From Chromatiaceae bacterium (lineage in GTDB: Bacteria > Pseudomonadota > Gammaproteobacteria > Chromatiales > Chromatiaceae): DNA of 64,000 nucleotides. Each line of letters starts with the position of its first letter. Position 1 is the first letter of the stretch. A model generated the notes under the pieces. It was not told the origin of the DNA, did not search any database, and worked only from the letters and a program-made list of their open reading frames with translations. The DNA is taken from positions 186,001 to 250,000 of the forward strand of contig JACKMU010000006.1 in the NCBI GenBank assembly GCA_024235215.1. Direction: 5' to 3'. Shown piece by piece: positions 24,116 through 33,050 of this stretch. A program made the position numbers and the translations under genes.

Positions 24116-24309
24116 GTGCAAATGAACCACCCTTGCTGTTGATCCTGAACAGCGGCCTCTTTCCCGATGCAGAGGCGCTGGTTTCAGCGCTCACTCTGGT
24201 CGAAGGGTGTCGCATGGAGCGAGAGGAGGTGCACTCACCCCTGTCGGCTGATGACTGGGATCGGGTGCTGACGAAAATCGTCAAATCAGGAAAAGTCATT
24301 GTGGTTTAA
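24112..24309 (+). CDS. Small protein, third of a DsrE-like trio
   Basis: A 65-residue protein (PPLLLILNSGLFPDAEALVS; DDWDRVLTKIVKSGKVIVV) starting in a four-base overlap with the preceding gene. The size and position resemble DsrH/TusB. Its single Cys lies in TLVEGCRMERE. The family call is tentative. Confidence 0.5.
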   Translation: MSANEPPLLLILNSGLFPDAEALVSALTLVEGCRMEREEVHSPLSADDWDRVLTKIVKSGKVIVV

Positions 24310-24341
24310 TAAATAATTCAGAGTTAATTAGGAGGATAGTG

Positions 24342-25292
24342 ATGAAAAAATTAGCACAACTGTTGATCGCATCCATGCTGTTGATAACAAGTGCGATGGC
24401 TTGGTCCAACCAGCCTCTGGTGGATGTTGACTGGGTGAAGAGTAATATCGGCAGTCCGCAAGTGGTGTTCCTCGATGTCCGCGGCCAGTTGGATGGACTC
24501 TCCAAGGCGGATTATCTGCGTGCGCACATACCCGGTGCGGTTTATACCGACTATGCAAAAGACGGCTGGCGGGTAAAGGATAAAAACGGGACGCCGGGTA
24601 TGCTGCCTCCAATCGACAAACTGGAGCAGCTGATTGGTGACCTGGGAATCGACAACGCCTCGCATGTGGTCATCATTCCAAACGGCGGCAAGTCGCTCGA
24701 TATGGGTACGGCGACTCGCATCTACTGGACCTTCAAGGTGCTGGGGCATGACGACGTCTCCATACTCGACGGTGGCATGTTGGCCTACACCAAAGAGGTG
24801 GACGAGAAGACCAAGAATCCAGTCAATCCCCTGGAGAAAGGGGCGGTAAAGCCCGAGGCAAAGAGTTTCAAGGGAAGCTTGAGGGAGGAGATGATCGTCA
24901 CCAAGGAGGATGTTAAGGCGGCCATGGCATCGGGAGTAACGCTGCTCGACCACCGGCCCAACGATCAGTACATCGGAATCAATAAACATGGCAGCGCCGC
25001 GCGAAACGGCACTATTCCGGGATCGCACAATCTGCCGGAGAGCTGGCTGACCCGCAATGGCGGGGGTACATTCCGCCAGAAATCGGAACTTGAGCAGCTC
25101 TATGCTGCTGCCGGGGTGCCGGCGAATGGTGCCGAGATTTCGTTCTGCAATACTGGACACTGGGCCAGTCTGGGCTGGTTCGCCAGCTCCGAACTCATGG
25201 GCAACAAGGCGTCGAAAATGTATGACGGATCGATGCTTGAGTGGAGTGCGGACACTGCGCTGCCCGTGGAACAGAAGATTACGATCAAGTAG
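24342..25292 (+). CDS. Periplasmic thiosulfate/3-mercaptopyruvate-type sulfurtransferase
   Basis: A 316-residue two-domain rhodanese with a signal peptide (KKLAQLLIASMLLITSAMAW). ATG at 24342 follows an ideal AGGAGG. The N-terminal domain (VVFLDVRGQLDGLSKADYLRAHIPGA) has Asn in place of Cys at its loop (IIPNGGKSLDMG); the C-terminal domain keeps the catalytic Cys in SFCNTGHWASLGWF, the normal arrangement for this class. It should transfer sulfane sulfur in the periplasm. A 29-base gap separates it from the DsrE-like trio; it remains in the same run of genes. Confidence 0.9.
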   Translation: MKKLAQLLIASMLLITSAMAWSNQPLVDVDWVKSNIGSPQVVFLDVRGQLDGLSKADYLRAHIPGAVYTDYAKDGWRVKDKNGTPGMLPPIDKLEQLIGDLGIDNASHVVIIPNGGKSLDMGTATRIYWTFKVLGHDDVSILDGGMLAYTKEVDEKTKNPVNPLEKGAVKPEAKSFKGSLREEMIVTKEDVKAAMASGVTLLDHRPNDQYIGINKHGSAARNGTIPGSHNLPESWLTRNGGGTFRQKSELEQLYAAAGVPANGAEISFCNTGHWASLGWFASSELMGNKASKMYDGSMLEWSADTALPVEQKITIK

Positions 25293-25958
25293 TTGGTTCT
25301 GCGGGGTGCCCAGATTCTGGTGATACTGGCCGGCATGGCGGCTGCCATGCCGGCCACGCTGTTTGGCCAGGGTGAACATGCACGACGTGCCGGAAGCGAG
25401 TTACTGGTGCTGTTGGGCGATATCGATCGGTTGCAGAGGATGGATCCGGATGTGCAGCAAGCACGGGGGTTGCATGATCGCATCGCTGGTATGCTCTCCG
25501 GATTGCCGCTGCTATTGCGTCTGGCCGACCAGGAGACGGAACGCGTTAACACCGCCAGTGATATCCAACGTTTGCGTTCACTGTTGGTGGATCGGCAATG
25601 GGCGCTCCTGGCTGAAGCGGTTGCCGCGTTGAGTTCGCGCTATCCACTGCAGAGCAACACGTTTCTGACCCAAGTTTCACCAGTACGACTGCGCAGTGCG
25701 CTACACCATCATCAGTCGCTCTGTGCTGCTTGTCATGACTTCCCACATCAGCAGAGCGAACGCCCGCCGTTCAATCTCTACCAGCAGGCCAAACAGCTGC
25801 CGAAGGTGGAGTTCACTGCACGCATGCTGGTCGGCATTCGTGGTGATGTGATGACTGGACTCGGCAATCCTTTTACGGATGAGGAGATTGCTGCGTTGAT
25901 CGCACTCTATCTCAACGCCCAGAGCAGTGCGGAAGCGGATCTGCGCTTGGCGGAGTGA
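25293..25958 (+). CDS. Exported monoheme c-type cytochrome
   Basis: A 221-residue protein starting with TTG directly after the rhodanese stop (an internal ATG at 25335 is the alternative). The TTG start gives a signal-like N-terminus (LRGAQILVILAGMAAAMPATL). The middle is helical with many Leu and Arg; a single heme motif CAACH lies near residue 145 (HHQSLCAACHDFP), and a downstream Met (RMLVGIRGDVMTGLG) could be the axial ligand. The overall fold family is not recognised. Operon position suggests electron transfer linked to sulfur transfer or oxidation. Confidence 0.75.
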   Translation: MVLRGAQILVILAGMAAAMPATLFGQGEHARRAGSELLVLLGDIDRLQRMDPDVQQARGLHDRIAGMLSGLPLLLRLADQETERVNTASDIQRLRSLLVDRQWALLAEAVAALSSRYPLQSNTFLTQVSPVRLRSALHHHQSLCAACHDFPHQQSERPPFNLYQQAKQLPKVEFTARMLVGIRGDVMTGLGNPFTDEEIAALIALYLNAQSSAEADLRLAE

Positions 25959-26100
25959 CGCCAGGCGCAAACAGTGTATTGGTCGCGGGGTTGTTGCTAA
26001 CCTGTATCCGAGGCTGCCAGGGAGCATGGTGTTGCGCTGGAAATCCCGATATGATGAGTGCACAGCAGCTCTTCTCGTTACCGAAACAGCGTATGCCAAC

Positions 26101-26541
26101 ATGACCGATGAATATGTGCTGAAACGGTTTTCCGCTTATTTCAGGGGTTGGTGCCAGGCGTTTGGGGAGCACAATAGTATGCCTGGCGGTACGACCGGAA
26201 TCAGCTGGCTGTTGCGCGAGGATCAGGTAGGATTCATTCTGCCACAGCACATGACCAAGCCGCTCTATCGCGAGGTGCTTAGGACCATCGAGGCCCCGGT
26301 TCTGACACTGAGCGATAACAGTGTGCAGATCGGTAAGCTGGCGTATCAACTGACCGAGTTTTCGGATCATCCGGCGATGACACGGATCAGATCGCTGCTG
26401 GAGTCCGCAGGTGACACGCATCTCTATCTCACTTCACACTTTATGTACGGTTCCGGAGCGAAAATCATCACCCTCTCCAGCAAGCGTCCGTTGAGTATCA
26501 TCTACAAAGAGATCGGGGAGATGCGGATCAGGTTGAGCTGA
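26101..26541 (+). CDS. Hypothetical protein
   Basis: About 146 residues from the ATG at 26101 (MTDEYVLKRFSAYFRGWCQA); a start at 26026 would add 25 residues, and neither has a strong ribosome-binding site. Soluble, with repeated LTLSDNSVQIGKLAYQLTEF and SGAKIITLSSKRPLSII segments. No signal peptide, membrane helix or metal motif. It is convergent with the multiheme cytochrome gene. I do not recognise the family. Confidence 0.55.
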   Translation: MTDEYVLKRFSAYFRGWCQAFGEHNSMPGGTTGISWLLREDQVGFILPQHMTKPLYREVLRTIEAPVLTLSDNSVQIGKLAYQLTEFSDHPAMTRIRSLLESAGDTHLYLTSHFMYGSGAKIITLSSKRPLSIIYKEIGEMRIRLS

Positions 26542-26604
26542 GTCACGCCTGGTCAGCGAATGTGCCGACCAGACGCGCCTATCCCCGATCCGGAGGTGGG
26601 TCCG

Positions 26605-29070
26605 TTACGGATTTCTCAGCTTGTTCTCATGACAGTCGCCACAGCCAACAGGTGTACCTTTCGGCATCGAGACCTGGATGTGATCCTCCTTGGCCTGCAG
26701 CAGACGGTTGGTCGCTGTGCGTGACAGCACGCTGCCTTGACCGTTTTGTCCATGACAGGCACGGCAGGCATTTGCATTCGCCTTCGCAAAGTCGTCGTGT
26801 TCTCTCGCAAACTCGGTATCGCCCACCGGATGCATGCCATGTGGTCCGTTCAGGGTCATACCGAGATTGCCATCGTGGCAAGTGGTGCATTCGATGATGG
26901 TCCCGCTGTGGCCCTGCAGATCCATGGCCGCCTTGTTGTCGTTGGACCAGGCGTTGGCATTGGGCCAGATCGCATGGGTACTGCCGTGGCACCCTTCACA
27001 GCTCAGCCCGCCATGGCCTTTGCCACTCCCGTCATCGCCACCACTCAGACGATAGAGCGGTTTGTTCGAGGCGAAACGCGAACCAACGAAGTCGAGTAGT
27101 GCCAGATTCTCCGGTCCACCGTTGCTGCTGTGGTCGGAGAGTCTGTAGGCCATGTTCAAACGCAATCCATCGCTGTTGCCCTGTTTGTCCAGGGAGTTGA
27201 CACTGACATCCTCAAGCAGCCCGCTGCTCTGCAGCGTGGCGACCTGCCGTACATCGCCGACATGACACGATTGGCACTTGGGTTCACTGGCCCAGGGAAC
27301 ACGCTTGTTCAGATCGAGGCCGGTACCGTCGGCCAGTCCTGCGGAAAAGTCGTTACCCACCTGCGCCATCTGACCATGGCAATCCTGGCAGACGATGCCG
27401 CCCCCGCCCATCGCGCCACGCAGGCACTTGGTACGTTTGCCTGGATGGCAGCTGTAGCAGGTCTCCTGCAGGATCTCCTGCTGCTGCTCAGCGGTGCGTT
27501 GACCCGGTGGCGGCATGTCGGGAAACAGGTGATCGAATTGCGGCTGGTAGTTCAGGTTGCCGTGCGAGGCGTGCATCGCCCGGGACATCGAGATGTGTTG
27601 GGTCTGCTCCTTGCCGTTGTCGTCATTCGGACCGAGGTGAGCCAGATCCAGTGCCGGTGTGTAGTGGCAACTGGCGCAGACGATGTTGCGCTGATCGTCG
27701 AGTGCGGTGCCATGCTTCTTGTCATGCAGTCTCAGCACGTTGATCTTGGCTGCATTCAACACCTGCTGCTCGGGAGTCTCACCCGGTGCCAGTGCAGCAT
27801 CTTCAATAAACTCGATGCTCCCGTCCGAGTTGGCGACATCGTCACAGACAAAGGTGTATTCGGGCGCGAAATCACATACGGCCTGACTGGCGTGGCACTG
27901 TTGGCAGTCGGCCTCGGAGGCGACGGGCAGCACCACATCGATCTTGGCGGCAACCGTGTCTGTGATTTTATCCCTGGCCTCGACCCGCATCAGCGGATAG
28001 GGATTTTCGCGACCGGCATCATCCACCGGGAGGATCGGTATCCCTTCGGCGGTGAAACGCTTGAAGTTCTCCACGACATAGCCGATCGGCAAATCGACAA
28101 AGAACGGCAGATCCTTGACATACCCCTCAAACTGCTGCGGTACATTGGCGTTATACGGATCGGTGATACCCGGCATGGCCGTCTGGTGTGCCTCGAGTGG
28201 TTCGTCACCGGTGCCAGGGAGGCCGTCCGCTCCGAAGTCGTCACTTGTTCCCGGTATCCGGTCCGGTCCGAAGTAGAGCAGCACCAGGTCTGGTGCCGGC
28301 AGTCCAAGATCAGCCGTGGAGGGGAACATCCCCAGAACGCCGGTGGGATAGAGGGGTTCGTAGGTGGCGAAGCCGTTGGATTTCCCCGGATTGGAGGTGG
28401 AAGGGTCCCAGAAATTGGACTTGAATATACCCGCAGCATTGTCGCTGGTTGCGGTGACCGAGTTGCTCGCCAGCGGAGGAAAATCGGCGCCTTGCGGGTC
28501 CTGGATGTTCGAGGCGATTGCTGAGTAGGTGACCTTCACTCCGTCATCGGTGCCGAGAATTTTCGGTTTCAGGCCTTTTTCGATCACTTGTGCGTTTATC
28601 ACATTGTACGGAGGGAGAATGCTGAAGATACGGTAATCCTTGTCAGCGCAGTGCATCCCCAGGTCATTGGCAGCCAGAATGGTGAGATTCTCCAGCGCAG
28701 GTGTCGGACCCCCATCTCCCGGACCACCGCTGACTGTACCGTCGTCACAGTCGGATGGGGCATTCCGCACCGTCTTTTCCGCGGACTCGCCGTTCGACTG
28801 TTCCACCCGCACCCGGCAGGGTACGGAGGTGAGTCCGCTGGCACGGTAGCGCCATTCATCCTCTCTCAGCCGTTTCTGGGCGATCAGCTCCAGACTACCG
28901 GCGTTCAACAGTGTGACTGTCTCCCCTTTCTCCCCCTTTATCCTGACCGAAAGTTGTGTGCGCTCGGCATCCCATTTCGCCCCCTCGATCTGGAGGGCGT
29001 CATCGGCGCTGCCGGTGATCGGCAACGACAGCAGGAGCAGGTGGAATATTGGTTGCAGTTTTCTCAGCAT
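26605..29070 (-). CDS. Exported nine-heme cytochrome c
   Basis: An 821-residue exported protein. The ATG at 29070 follows GGAGGATCCAGT and opens a signal peptide (LQPIFHLLLLSLPITGSADD). The first half is a heme-free region with ILAANDLGMHCADKDYRIF and a WD/Asp-rich segment (GPDRIPGTSDDFGADGLPG) of unknown role. Nine CXXCH motifs follow: CQQCH, CASCH, CYSCH, CQDCH, CQSCH, CEGCH, CTTCH, CRACH and CGDCH, all in the C-terminal 60 percent. Many extra His residues could be distal ligands. Periplasmic electron transfer is expected; the substrate is unknown. A two-component system lies just upstream on the same strand, with a matching binding site in the gap. Confidence 0.9.
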   Translation of the reverse strand: MLRKLQPIFHLLLLSLPITGSADDALQIEGAKWDAERTQLSVRIKGEKGETVTLLNAGSLELIAQKRLREDEWRYRASGLTSVPCRVRVEQSNGESAEKTVRNAPSDCDDGTVSGGPGDGGPTPALENLTILAANDLGMHCADKDYRIFSILPPYNVINAQVIEKGLKPKILGTDDGVKVTYSAIASNIQDPQGADFPPLASNSVTATSDNAAGIFKSNFWDPSTSNPGKSNGFATYEPLYPTGVLGMFPSTADLGLPAPDLVLLYFGPDRIPGTSDDFGADGLPGTGDEPLEAHQTAMPGITDPYNANVPQQFEGYVKDLPFFVDLPIGYVVENFKRFTAEGIPILPVDDAGRENPYPLMRVEARDKITDTVAAKIDVVLPVASEADCQQCHASQAVCDFAPEYTFVCDDVANSDGSIEFIEDAALAPGETPEQQVLNAAKINVLRLHDKKHGTALDDQRNIVCASCHYTPALDLAHLGPNDDNGKEQTQHISMSRAMHASHGNLNYQPQFDHLFPDMPPPGQRTAEQQQEILQETCYSCHPGKRTKCLRGAMGGGGIVCQDCHGQMAQVGNDFSAGLADGTGLDLNKRVPWASEPKCQSCHVGDVRQVATLQSSGLLEDVSVNSLDKQGNSDGLRLNMAYRLSDHSSNGGPENLALLDFVGSRFASNKPLYRLSGGDDGSGKGHGGLSCEGCHGSTHAIWPNANAWSNDNKAAMDLQGHSGTIIECTTCHDGNLGMTLNGPHGMHPVGDTEFAREHDDFAKANANACRACHGQNGQGSVLSRTATNRLLQAKEDHIQVSMPKGTPVGCGDCHENKLRNP

Positions 29071-29145
29071 ACTGGATCCTCCCGTGGATTGGTGAAGGAT
29101 GGTCTTAGGAGAGTCCCCGACCTTCAGAGAAGTTAGCAAACGCAA

Positions 29146-29162
29146 CTTAACGAACGCTTAAG
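29146..29162 (-). promoter_or_regulatory. PmrA/QseB-type direct-repeat box
   Basis: CTTAAC, five bases, CTTAAG: two CTTAA half-sites with an 11-base period, the classic form of PmrA/QseB-type OmpR-family sites. Because CTTAAG is its own complement, the box also reads on the minus strand. It lies about 80 bases upstream of the multiheme cytochrome start and immediately downstream of a QseBC-like gene pair. Confidence 0.5.
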
Positions 29163-29191
29163 CGGGAGTGGACACCGGTCACAGTGTGGAG

Positions 29192-30547
29192 TTACAACCA
29201 GCGCTTTGTATGGATGGGAAGATCGATGATTACCCGTAGGCCGGGTCCCGACTCCCGGTCGTTCAGTAACAAGGTTCCCTGGTGCAGTTCGACGGCACTG
29301 AGGACGATGGAGAGACCCAATCCGCTGCCTTTGCCGCTCGTGCCCGGGAGACGGTGAAAGCGTTCCAGAACCAGGCGCTTCTGCGGATCCGGTATGCCGC
29401 CACCGCTATCCTCCACCTGCAGGCGTATCGTACCCTCGAGCGGCAGCAGGCTGAGCAGTATCTCACCACCCGACGGCGTGGAGCGGATCGCGTTGTCCAA
29501 CAAGTTGCGCAGTACGATGCTGATCATCTCCCGAACGCCATAGAAATTCACCGGTCCGGGAGCCGCGATCTCCAGGCTTACCCCCTTTTGCAGCGCACGT
29601 GGTGCATGTTCAGCCGCCACATCGACCGCCAGAGCGTTCAGGTCGAAATGGGAGAAGGTCAATTCCGCGGCATCCGGCTCCAGTCTGGCCAGAGTCAGCA
29701 ACTGCTCCATCAGCCGGTGCAGTCGGGAGAGTCCATGCAGTGCCTGTTGCAGTGATGCCTGCCGCTCCCGTACATCGGTAGTGTCCAGCGCCGCGTGAAT
29801 CTGTGTGATAGAGCCTGCCAATGGTGTGCGCAGTTCGTGTGCGGCATCTGCACTAAAACGGCTGAATTTTTTCAGCGAGATCTGCAGTCTGCCAAACAGT
29901 GCATTGATTGCCTGTACCAGACTGAAGACTTCGCTCGGGATGTTGCCATCGTAGATCGGATTCAGGTTGTCCGGGGTTCTGGCCCCGATCTCCGCTGCCA
30001 GTTGTTTCAGTGGTGTCAAGGCGCGCTCCACGGCCAACCACAAGAGTCCGATCATCGGCAACGCGAGCAGCAGCGGGGTCAGGCTGCCACGCACGAAAAC
30101 GTGCAACTGCATCTGCCGGCTGGCCACTTCCTGCGCCACCTGGATGCGGTGCCCATCACCTGGGGTAAAACGGGTATAGACGCGATACCTCTCATCGTCC
30201 AGGATTTCGTCACTGTAGCCCCGGGTAGTAACCCCGGAGAGGGGGAGGTCCGGGGCCCCTGGACCCCGGATCAACAACTGCCCATCTGCAGACCAGACTT
30301 GAAACAGGGGCTGACTCTTGACGCTGGATTGATGCAGATCCGCAGCGAACTGGTGCAGATCCGCTTCACCCGCCTCGTGCGTGGTGACGACCGCAAGCAG
30401 GTCCGCCAGCTGGGAGAGCTGGATATCGAACAGCCGGTCAGCCTGTGCCGAAGCACGCCACCAGGCAAACCCGGAGATGATCGACCAGCCGGTGACAAAA
30501 CTGATCAGGATCAGCGTGAGCAGACGAAAACGCAGCGACTGTCTCAT
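29192..30547 (-). CDS. Sensor histidine kinase, QseC/PmrB-like
   Basis: A 451-residue inner-membrane kinase: first membrane helix (LLTLILISFVTGWSIISGF), a periplasmic domain (about residues 35-155), second helix (LTPLLLALPMIGLLWLAV), a HAMP-like linker, HisKA with ADAAHELRTPLAGSI, and HATPase with NLLDNAIRSTP, DSGGGIPD and GSGLGLSIV. The start is set at the ATG one base past the regulator stop, so the pair is translationally coupled. The stimulus is unknown. Confidence 0.92.
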   Translation of the reverse strand: MRQSLRFRLLTLILISFVTGWSIISGFAWWRASAQADRLFDIQLSQLADLLAVVTTHEAGEADLHQFAADLHQSSVKSQPLFQVWSADGQLLIRGPGAPDLPLSGVTTRGYSDEILDDERYRVYTRFTPGDGHRIQVAQEVASRQMQLHVFVRGSLTPLLLALPMIGLLWLAVERALTPLKQLAAEIGARTPDNLNPIYDGNIPSEVFSLVQAINALFGRLQISLKKFSRFSADAAHELRTPLAGSITQIHAALDTTDVRERQASLQQALHGLSRLHRLMEQLLTLARLEPDAAELTFSHFDLNALAVDVAAEHAPRALQKGVSLEIAAPGPVNFYGVREMISIVLRNLLDNAIRSTPSGGEILLSLLPLEGTIRLQVEDSGGGIPDPQKRLVLERFHRLPGTSGKGSGLGLSIVLSAVELHQGTLLLNDRESGPGLRVIIDLPIHTKRWL

Positions 30548-30548
30548 T

Positions 30549-31214
30549 TCAGTCGGCTTTGTCAATGAGATAGCCTACGCCCCGGAGTGTGCGGATCAGG
30601 TCGCTGCCGAGCTTTTTACGGATATTGTGAATATGTACCTCAACCGAATTGCTGGTGACCTCATCCCATCTGGCATATAACCTCTCCTCCAGTTGATTGC
30701 GCGATAGTACACGCCCGCGGTTTTCCAGCAGAATCTGCAGTAGATCGAACTCCCGTGCGGAGAGTGGGATCTGATTTCCTGCCAGCAGCACGACGCGGGT
30801 GGATGTGTTCATGGTCAGCTCACCGTGGTGCAACTGGTCATCAGTCACCCCTGCGGCGCGGCGCAGCAACGCCCGAATGCGCGCACTCAGCTCCTCTACG
30901 TCGAATGGCTTGATCAGGTAATCGTCGGCGCCATAGTCCAGCGCGCGCACCCGGTCATGGATCTCGTCTCTGGCGGAAAGTATCAATATCGGCAAACAAT
31001 TTTTTGCTGAACGGATTTTCCGCACGATGTCGAATCCGGACATGTCGGGCAGATTCAAATCGAGCAGCAGCAGATCCCAGATGTCGTCCGCCAGCGCCGC
31101 AAGGGCGCTTCTTCCATCAGTCACCCACGCTATCTGATCGCCTCTTTGGGACAATACCTTTTTGATTCCGTCACCCAGCAATTCGTCATCTTCCACCAGT
31201 AAAAGTCGCGACAT
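30549..31214 (-). CDS. OmpR-family response regulator, QseB/PmrA-like
   Basis: A 221-residue regulator. The receiver domain has the acidic pair in LLLVEDDELLG, the phospho-acceptor Asp in LLLLDLNLPDMSGFD, Thr/Ser and Lys in LILSAR and YLIKPFDVEEL. The C-terminal winged helix ends SNSVEVHIHNIRKKLG and IRTLRGVGYLID. The ATG at 31214 gives the family N-terminus MSRLLLVEDDE; a TTG at 31232 is less likely. Its likely target, from position and motif, is the multiheme cytochrome gene downstream. Confidence 0.94.
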   Translation of the reverse strand: MSRLLLVEDDELLGDGIKKVLSQRGDQIAWVTDGRSALAALADDIWDLLLLDLNLPDMSGFDIVRKIRSAKNCLPILILSARDEIHDRVRALDYGADDYLIKPFDVEELSARIRALLRRAAGVTDDQLHHGELTMNTSTRVVLLAGNQIPLSAREFDLLQILLENRGRVLSRNQLEERLYARWDEVTSNSVEVHIHNIRKKLGSDLIRTLRGVGYLIDKAD

Positions 31215-31487
31215 AGATCGGTTTAATTGCAATCCGAATGGTTATACAACTTTGTACCCGGGGATTGGATTTGGCAAGACGGTGTTGGATCGTCTGCGGG
31301 TTTTCCGTTCGATTCCAGCAAACCGGCGCTTTGGCGTCACGCCGTCTTGCATGTTCCGGCTAGCCGGTTTGTGCCACTGGCAGCTCCGGGATCGTTTCTC
31401 TATTCACTTGAAAATAGGCGACTTTCTAACTCAACGACTCCTGTAGTATGATCCGTCGCATTGGACAGTAGCAACCCGGCATCCCCT

Positions 31488-32675
31488 ATGAGTCACGAAT
31501 TCCGTCGCATCGAACGTCTCCCCCCTTATGTTTTCAACGAAGTGAACGAGCTGAAGGCGAGGGCACGCGCACGAGGCGAGGACATCATTGATTTCGGCAT
31601 GGGCAATCCCGACCAGCCGGCGCCACAGCATGTGATCGACAAACTGACTGAAACGGTTCGCCGTGGTGATACGCATCGTTATTCGGTCTCGCGCGGAATT
31701 CCAAGACTGCGCAGGGCGATCTGCAGTTGGTACAAGAGCCGCTTCAATGCGGAATTGAATCCCGAAACCGAGGCGATCGTCACCATCGGATCCAAGGAGG
31801 GGTTGGCCCATCTCACGCTGGCCACGCTGGGCGCGGGTGACACGGTGCTGGTGCCCAACCCGGCTTATCCGATTCACCCGTACGGCACGGTGATCGCCGG
31901 TGCCGATATCCGGCATGTGCCGATCGGCCCCGGTATCGATTTTTTCGCGGAGATGGAGACGGCGATCAGGGAGTGCTGGCCGCGACCGAAGATGTTGATC
32001 ATCAACTTTCCCGCCAACCCGACAGCGCAGTGCGTCGATCTGGATTTCTTCGAAAAAGTGGTGGAGATCGCGCGCGAAAACCATATCTGGGTAGTGCACG
32101 ATCTGGCCTATGCGGATATCGTCTTCGATGGGTACGTGGCGCCGTCGATACTGCAGGTCCCGGGAGCAAAAGAGATCGCGGTGGAGTCGTTCTCCCTCTC
32201 CAAGAGCTACAACATGGCCGGTTGGCGGATCGGTTTCCTGTGCGGCAACCCGACGCTCATCGCAGCACTGGCGCGCATCAAGTCCTATATGGACTACGGC
32301 TCTTTCACACCGGTGCAGGTGGCCGCGATCAGTGCATTGGAGGGACCGCAGAACTGCGTGCAGGAACTTCGCTCGATGTACCAGCGGCGCCGCGATGTAT
32401 TGTGCGATGGTCTCAACGCTTCCGGTTGGCCGGTGCAGACGCCGCAGGCAACCCTCTACATCTGGGCTAAGATCCCCGAACCGTACCGCAAACTGGGCTC
32501 ATTGGAGTTCTCCAAGAAGCTGCTTGCGGATGCGCGTGTCGCCGTGGCACCGGGCATCGGCTTCGGTGAATTCGGCGACGACTATGTGCGGATTGCGCTG
32601 ATAGAGAATGCGCAACGCAGCCGCCAGGCACTGCGCGGGATCCGGGAGATGTTCCGGAAAGACGGGTTGTTGTGA
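31488..32675 (+). CDS. alaC: Alanine-synthesising aminotransferase AlaC
   Basis: A 395-residue class I PLP aminotransferase of the AlaC type (glutamate-pyruvate). Motifs are IDFGMGNPDQPAPQHVI, the substrate-binding NFPANPTAQ, PLP Lys in SFSLSKSYNMAGWRIGF, and the C-terminal Arg in YVRIALIEN. The ATG at 31488 gives the family N-terminus EFRRIERLPPYVFNEV but has no clear ribosome-binding site; a TTG at 31461 is the alternative. In many gammaproteobacteria homoserine dehydrogenase and threonine synthase genes follow, but here they do not. Confidence 0.9.
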   Translation: MSHEFRRIERLPPYVFNEVNELKARARARGEDIIDFGMGNPDQPAPQHVIDKLTETVRRGDTHRYSVSRGIPRLRRAICSWYKSRFNAELNPETEAIVTIGSKEGLAHLTLATLGAGDTVLVPNPAYPIHPYGTVIAGADIRHVPIGPGIDFFAEMETAIRECWPRPKMLIINFPANPTAQCVDLDFFEKVVEIARENHIWVVHDLAYADIVFDGYVAPSILQVPGAKEIAVESFSLSKSYNMAGWRIGFLCGNPTLIAALARIKSYMDYGSFTPVQVAAISALEGPQNCVQELRSMYQRRRDVLCDGLNASGWPVQTPQATLYIWAKIPEPYRKLGSLEFSKKLLADARVAVAPGIGFGEFGDDYVRIALIENAQRSRQALRGIREMFRKDGLL

Positions 32676-33010
32676 ATGAAGGAGTTTTTGGCGGTCCGTC
32701 CGATCTTGAGTTGAGACGCTGCCGTTTTGGTTGACGGGGCGCCGGTCACGGCAGGCGCGTTGTGTTGCAGGAAACAGCGGATAGCTTGCTTTCATCGGGC
32801 GTTACCCGGTCGCTATCCAGTCCTGCATCGCATGATTCCGCAGGGGCATCTATCTGGCACTGTCCTGGATTCCAGGATGACCTTTCTGTCTGCAACCATC
32901 AAAATGGCCCGACGCCCGTCGGTGTCGCTGCTCTATTTCCGGATGGCCGCAGCGTAGACAGCGATGACCCGCGTTGAACTGGGTAGTGGAAGCAGCAGCG
33001 GCAGATAGAT
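32676..33010 (+). other. Gap between alaC and the thi promoter
   Basis: About 335 bases without a supportable gene. A 15-base perfect palindrome, TCCTGGA-T-TCCAGGA, lies at 32863-32877. No terminator with a T tract was seen for alaC. Confidence 0.5.
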
Positions 33011-33040
33011 TTGACTTTGCGGCACGATTGACCTAATCAT
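33011..33040 (+). promoter_or_regulatory. Promoter of the thi riboswitch transcript
   Basis: A -35-like TTGACT at 33011-33016 and a -10-like AATCAT at 33035-33040, 18 bases apart, would start transcription a few bases before the riboswitch aptamer. The -10 is weak. Confidence 0.45.
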
Positions 33041-33050
33041 TGCGCATTGA

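Noticed and set aside
26549..26575. Hairpin CTGGTC/GACCAG between convergent genes
   Set aside because: Only six paired bases with a 12-base loop and no T tract on either strand; too weak for a terminator call.
27130..28524. 464-codon open frame on the plus strand
   Set aside because: Antisense to the multiheme cytochrome gene, which carries nine CXXCH motifs and a signal peptide; the plus-strand frame has no recognisable domain.
32727..32957. Small plus-strand frame before the TPP riboswitch
   Set aside because: No ribosome-binding site or recognisable product.
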